The notes beneath the pieces were generated by a model. That model saw only the letters and a list, made by a program, of their open reading frames with translations. It made no database searches and had not been told where the DNA came from. A DNA stretch of 64,000 nt, from assembly GCF_023856365.1 (NCBI RefSeq), contig NC_064543.1, positions 9,202,452 to 9,266,451 on the forward strand. Reading direction: 5' to 3'. The position numbers and the translations under genes were made by a program. How positions within the stretch are numbered: position 1 is the first letter of the stretch; the number at the start of each line of letters is the position of its first letter. This document shows positions 61,248 to 64,000 of the stretch, piece after piece. The DNA is from Brienomyrus brachyistius (lineage: Eukaryota; Chordata; Actinopteri; Osteoglossiformes; Mormyridae).

Positions 61248-62274
61248 GTAAGTGGCTGTTCCCTCCAGGGGTCTGTTGTCAGCCCTCTAAACACACCAGG
61301 GGCTGAAAAGCGTGTGGGATGGATGCAGGCTAGATAAGCTGGTAGGCATAGAGCTAGATTCAGGGTCAAAGCAGACTTGACGGAAGAGCAGCAGAATGTT
61401 AAACTGGCCGCCTGTCAACTTGTAGCAGAGCTGGTAAAATGCACACGTGCTTTGTCTTTCGTAGGCTGCCTTGTACCTTCCTCGACTTCATTAGCTTTGC
61501 TTCTGAGTCGCTGGCACCTGCAGAGAGCGAGCCATGTGTTTGCGGAGAGAATTTGCTTTGAGCAGCCCGTAGGAATGTGTGTGCTTTAGTTTTTCCTTTG
61601 TTTGCCACGTGAACATCACAGCGGCTCTGACACAGATAGGCAGCTGGTCCGTCCACTTTCCAGTAAGGCAGGGAAGTGCAGTCGCTGATCCACTGTAACC
61701 TGCGCTCAGCTTCCAGGCAATCATGTGCCACTCACGCAGGCCCCTAATTGAATTCTTTAACAGATGTTTGAGGGCTTGCCAGCAGGGGCACTATAAGTCT
61801 GGCATAAAGATGTAGCTGCTAATGTGCTATGAGTGTAGGAGGAGAAGAATTAGTGCTGTAATTAATTCCTGGGCTGTTTATGCGTCCGTTGATTTACAGC
61901 TGCCTGTTTGTCACAAAGCCAGTTCAATCGTTCAGTCCTCACCGGACAGCTATTAAATAATTTGTTTTTCTTTTTTGTTTTATGCAGAATTGCAGGTTCA
62001 CTTTTTCACAGATTACTTCCACTGTAAGTGCCACACATCACATGATGACATTCTGTAAGACTGGCATCCCAGTCAGCTGTTGTATGGGCGAATTCCTGCT
62101 GGTGTATGGTGGTGAATGCTTAACACTTGTTTCTGTACTGGTGCTGCGTCAACACCTTGAACTGGTAATCCCCAAGCCGGGCCGCTAGTAGTGTGTTGGT
62201 TTGCCTGGACACGATGGCAGATGTCGAGACTGGCCGCCCAGCCATTTTGCCAACAGGAGCGGGTAAACGGCGTG

Positions 62275-62462
62275 TCTGCAGCCTACCCCAGGAAGCCCAG
62301 GGCACCATCGAAGATACGCTGTCGCACAGAAATACATGCTAGGAGCAATTTAAAATCACGGTTTTACCTGAGCTCTTTGGCCCGTGGGAGGAAAGCAGAG
62401 CATGCAAACCTACACACAGCTGGGCTGGGAACTAAACCCACAGCCCTCCTGGTGCTGTGAGT
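62275..62462 (-). repeat. DANA-type SINE, reverse orientation, degraded
   Basis: In reverse complement it reads tcacagcaccaggagggctg, then tgtgtgtaggtttgcatgct and ctttcctcccacgggccaa, following the order of the copy at 30034-30345 but heavily mutated. Confidence 0.6.
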
Positions 62463-64000
62463 CACCCATCTTAAGAGAATTATTGTTTTCTTAGACACAG
62501 TAATTTTGTTGTTAATTTTGTTGTTATAGGTGTAGTGTAATATCTGCCAGCCCCCCCTCTAGATAGCTGTGTCTCTGTGTCTGCTTTGAAGCCAATGCCT
62601 CTGACAGGGCTGAGTGCTGTTCTTAGGGTTGCAGATTGTCCTGAAGAGCGTTGTCTGTCTTGCACCCATGTCAAGTCCCAGAATGCTTTGCTGCAAAATC
62701 CATGCATATCTTTCAGTATCTTTAAAAGGGAAATAAAAGGAAAGCCACCTACAAGTTGGGGAATAAATAAATTTGCTGTGTGACACAGCACACACCTGAT
62801 ATGATGGTCTTGTACTTCCCTGTGTGGCTCTTTAAAGGATGGGTTTCTGGCTTGGCCACTATAGTGTGTGTTTGTCTTTGCCTGTGAACAGAATATGGTA
62901 CCGTATTCGCTACACTCTCTGGAATAATCTTGGCTTTTGTCTGTGTGTGTGTGGCTGCTCAGTCGCTGCGCAAGTGAAAGGCTGTGGAGTTTTGGAGCCT
63001 GAGGTGAGCGGTCGCACGTCAGGGTCCCCCAGCCCGGCTTCCTGTGTTTGTTAGCTGAGCAGCTGTGGTCACAGATATCGGCTCCAGTGGCTGTCAGGCA
63101 CTGCAGTGGCGCCTCTCAGCTTTTATGCATCATCTCAGGTGTCAAGGGCAATATTTCTTGGTACGTTAACCATTCAGGTGCAGGGACACTTCATAGACAT
63201 AAAGGATTTCAAAGGAAAGCCGAACTTCTCACCATGATTAGTATTAAATTGTGTTTTTTAAGCCAGTTGTACACATTCATCAATTATGTTTTAGTATTTA
63301 AAGTACTTTGTTGTTAGTTGTCCTTTGATATTTTAGTCACGCTCGCATGTTTTATTCAGCCATGCATAATGCATGCATTTTTCCTGGGAACAGATTTCTG
63401 TCCTTTTGCTGATGCCCCAAACTCCCAGCTGTACTGAGTGACATCAGAACCTTTGTCCTCGTGTTCATTATGGCAGCGCCATTAGGGGGGGCGCACGCTG
63501 ACCCCGTGCATTGCCGTTTAAGACGACTCCGCTGGCCCTGTGTAAATGTTAGGGCTGTGTGCGCTGGCATTACCAAGGTGCTGTTCTGCTGTGGCAGCAG
63601 CCAAGATAAATATTTCAGGCTTTAATGATGTGAGGGAGGCGCTAGTGAAAGGCAAACGTAATTGTCATCAGTTCCACGCTTATGTTTTACATTATTAATG
63701 TATTAAAGACTGAATATGGCCAGCGAGTGGGTGGGGTTTGCGTACGGCGGCCGTGTCCTGCTTGCATCATGCAGCTCGGCATCCTTTGCGAGGACGCTGC
63801 TCGCCTGCACCTAGCAGGTGATTGTGGCTGTGTCAGTTTGACTGCAGGTGTCAGCACTCTCTATTTTTAGCCTGTAGACCACAAAAACTCATGGACTGCT
63901 GCTCTTCATTATCCCTTTAAATGTGTCTGGGAGGAGGCGACGTTGCCGGCCTTCACCTCGCTCTTGTGGGCTTTGTTTTCTTGGACATTGTTTCAGCCCG

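Larger units (their letters stand above)
33903..64000 (+). other. tjp1: tjp1 gene span (5' part of the gene for ZO-1)
   Basis: Eight coding exons with matching phases give the N-terminal 352 residues of ZO-1 plus two bases of codon 353. ZO-1 is a membrane-associated guanylate-kinase scaffold at tight and adherens junctions. In the known family, PDZ1 binds claudin C-termini, PDZ2 mediates dimerisation with ZO proteins and connexin binding, and later PDZ3-SH3-GuK units bind JAM, occludin and others. PDZ1 and PDZ2 are present here; the rest lies outside the window. The N-terminus, the motif WEQHTVTL and the GFGF loop match ZO-1 rather than ZO-2, whose equivalent reads WEQYTVTL and which has a far longer Arg-rich linker. 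Introns are 19.7 kb, 2.0 kb, 0.8 kb, 0.3 kb, 2.0 kb, 0.6 kb, 0.4 kb and more than 3.1 kb. Teleosts usually have two tjp1 paralogues, and I cannot say which this is. Confidence 0.95.
60864..64000 (+). other. tjp1: tjp1 intron 8 (partial)
   Basis: No full-size exon was found up to the window end. Contains the candidate microexon at 61227-61247 and a reverse SINE. Confidence 0.75.

Overview
The window is vertebrate nuclear DNA, very probably from a teleost. It has long introns with GT/AG boundaries, a tRNA-derived DANA/mermaid-type SINE family, teleost-style non-autonomous DNA transposons and many (TG)n and poly-G/C tracts. There is no bacterial, phage or CRISPR content. Almost all long open frames are chance or repeat-derived. 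The real coding sequence is a set of short spliced exons.

The clearest gene is tjp1 (ZO-1, tight junction protein 1) on the + strand. Exon 1, with the start codon, lies at 33903-33929 in CpG-rich DNA. A 19.7-kb first intron follows, then coding exons at 53636-53692, 55705-55829, 56655-56757, 57046-57379, 59415-59518, 60140-60308 and 60725-60863. All phases agree and together they encode the first 352 residues plus two bases of codon 353: a short N-terminus, PDZ1, a basic Ser/Arg linker, PDZ2 and the start of the next linker. PDZ3, SH3, GuK and ZU5 must lie beyond base 64000. The sequence does not say whether this is the a or b teleost paralogue.

Upstream, one well-bounded + strand exon (1888-2029) belongs to another gene. 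It is proline-rich and then basic. An ENTREP/FAM189A-type gene is only a suggestion, because that family neighbours TJP genes in mammals. From 2030 to about 33500 I could place no further secure exon. That stretch holds degraded SINEs, a 390-bp MITE, a purine-rich minisatellite, a 35-bp minisatellite, a 125-bp direct repeat and a CpG-rich patch with a possible orphan first exon at 13098-13132.

Intron 1 of tjp1 carries a tRNA-like SINE head, a hAT-like relic, SINE fragments and several (TG)n arrays. The later introns carry two copies of a TGGGGAC-type repeat and a hAT-like element. Intron 8 contains the most interesting gene-level signal: a possible 21-nt, frame-preserving microexon at 61227-61247.

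I saw no convincing undescribed system. The best leads are the microexon, the unusual poly-C tract before exon 6, the Ala/Gly-rich linker between PDZ1 and PDZ2, and the four-copy TGGGGAC repeat.
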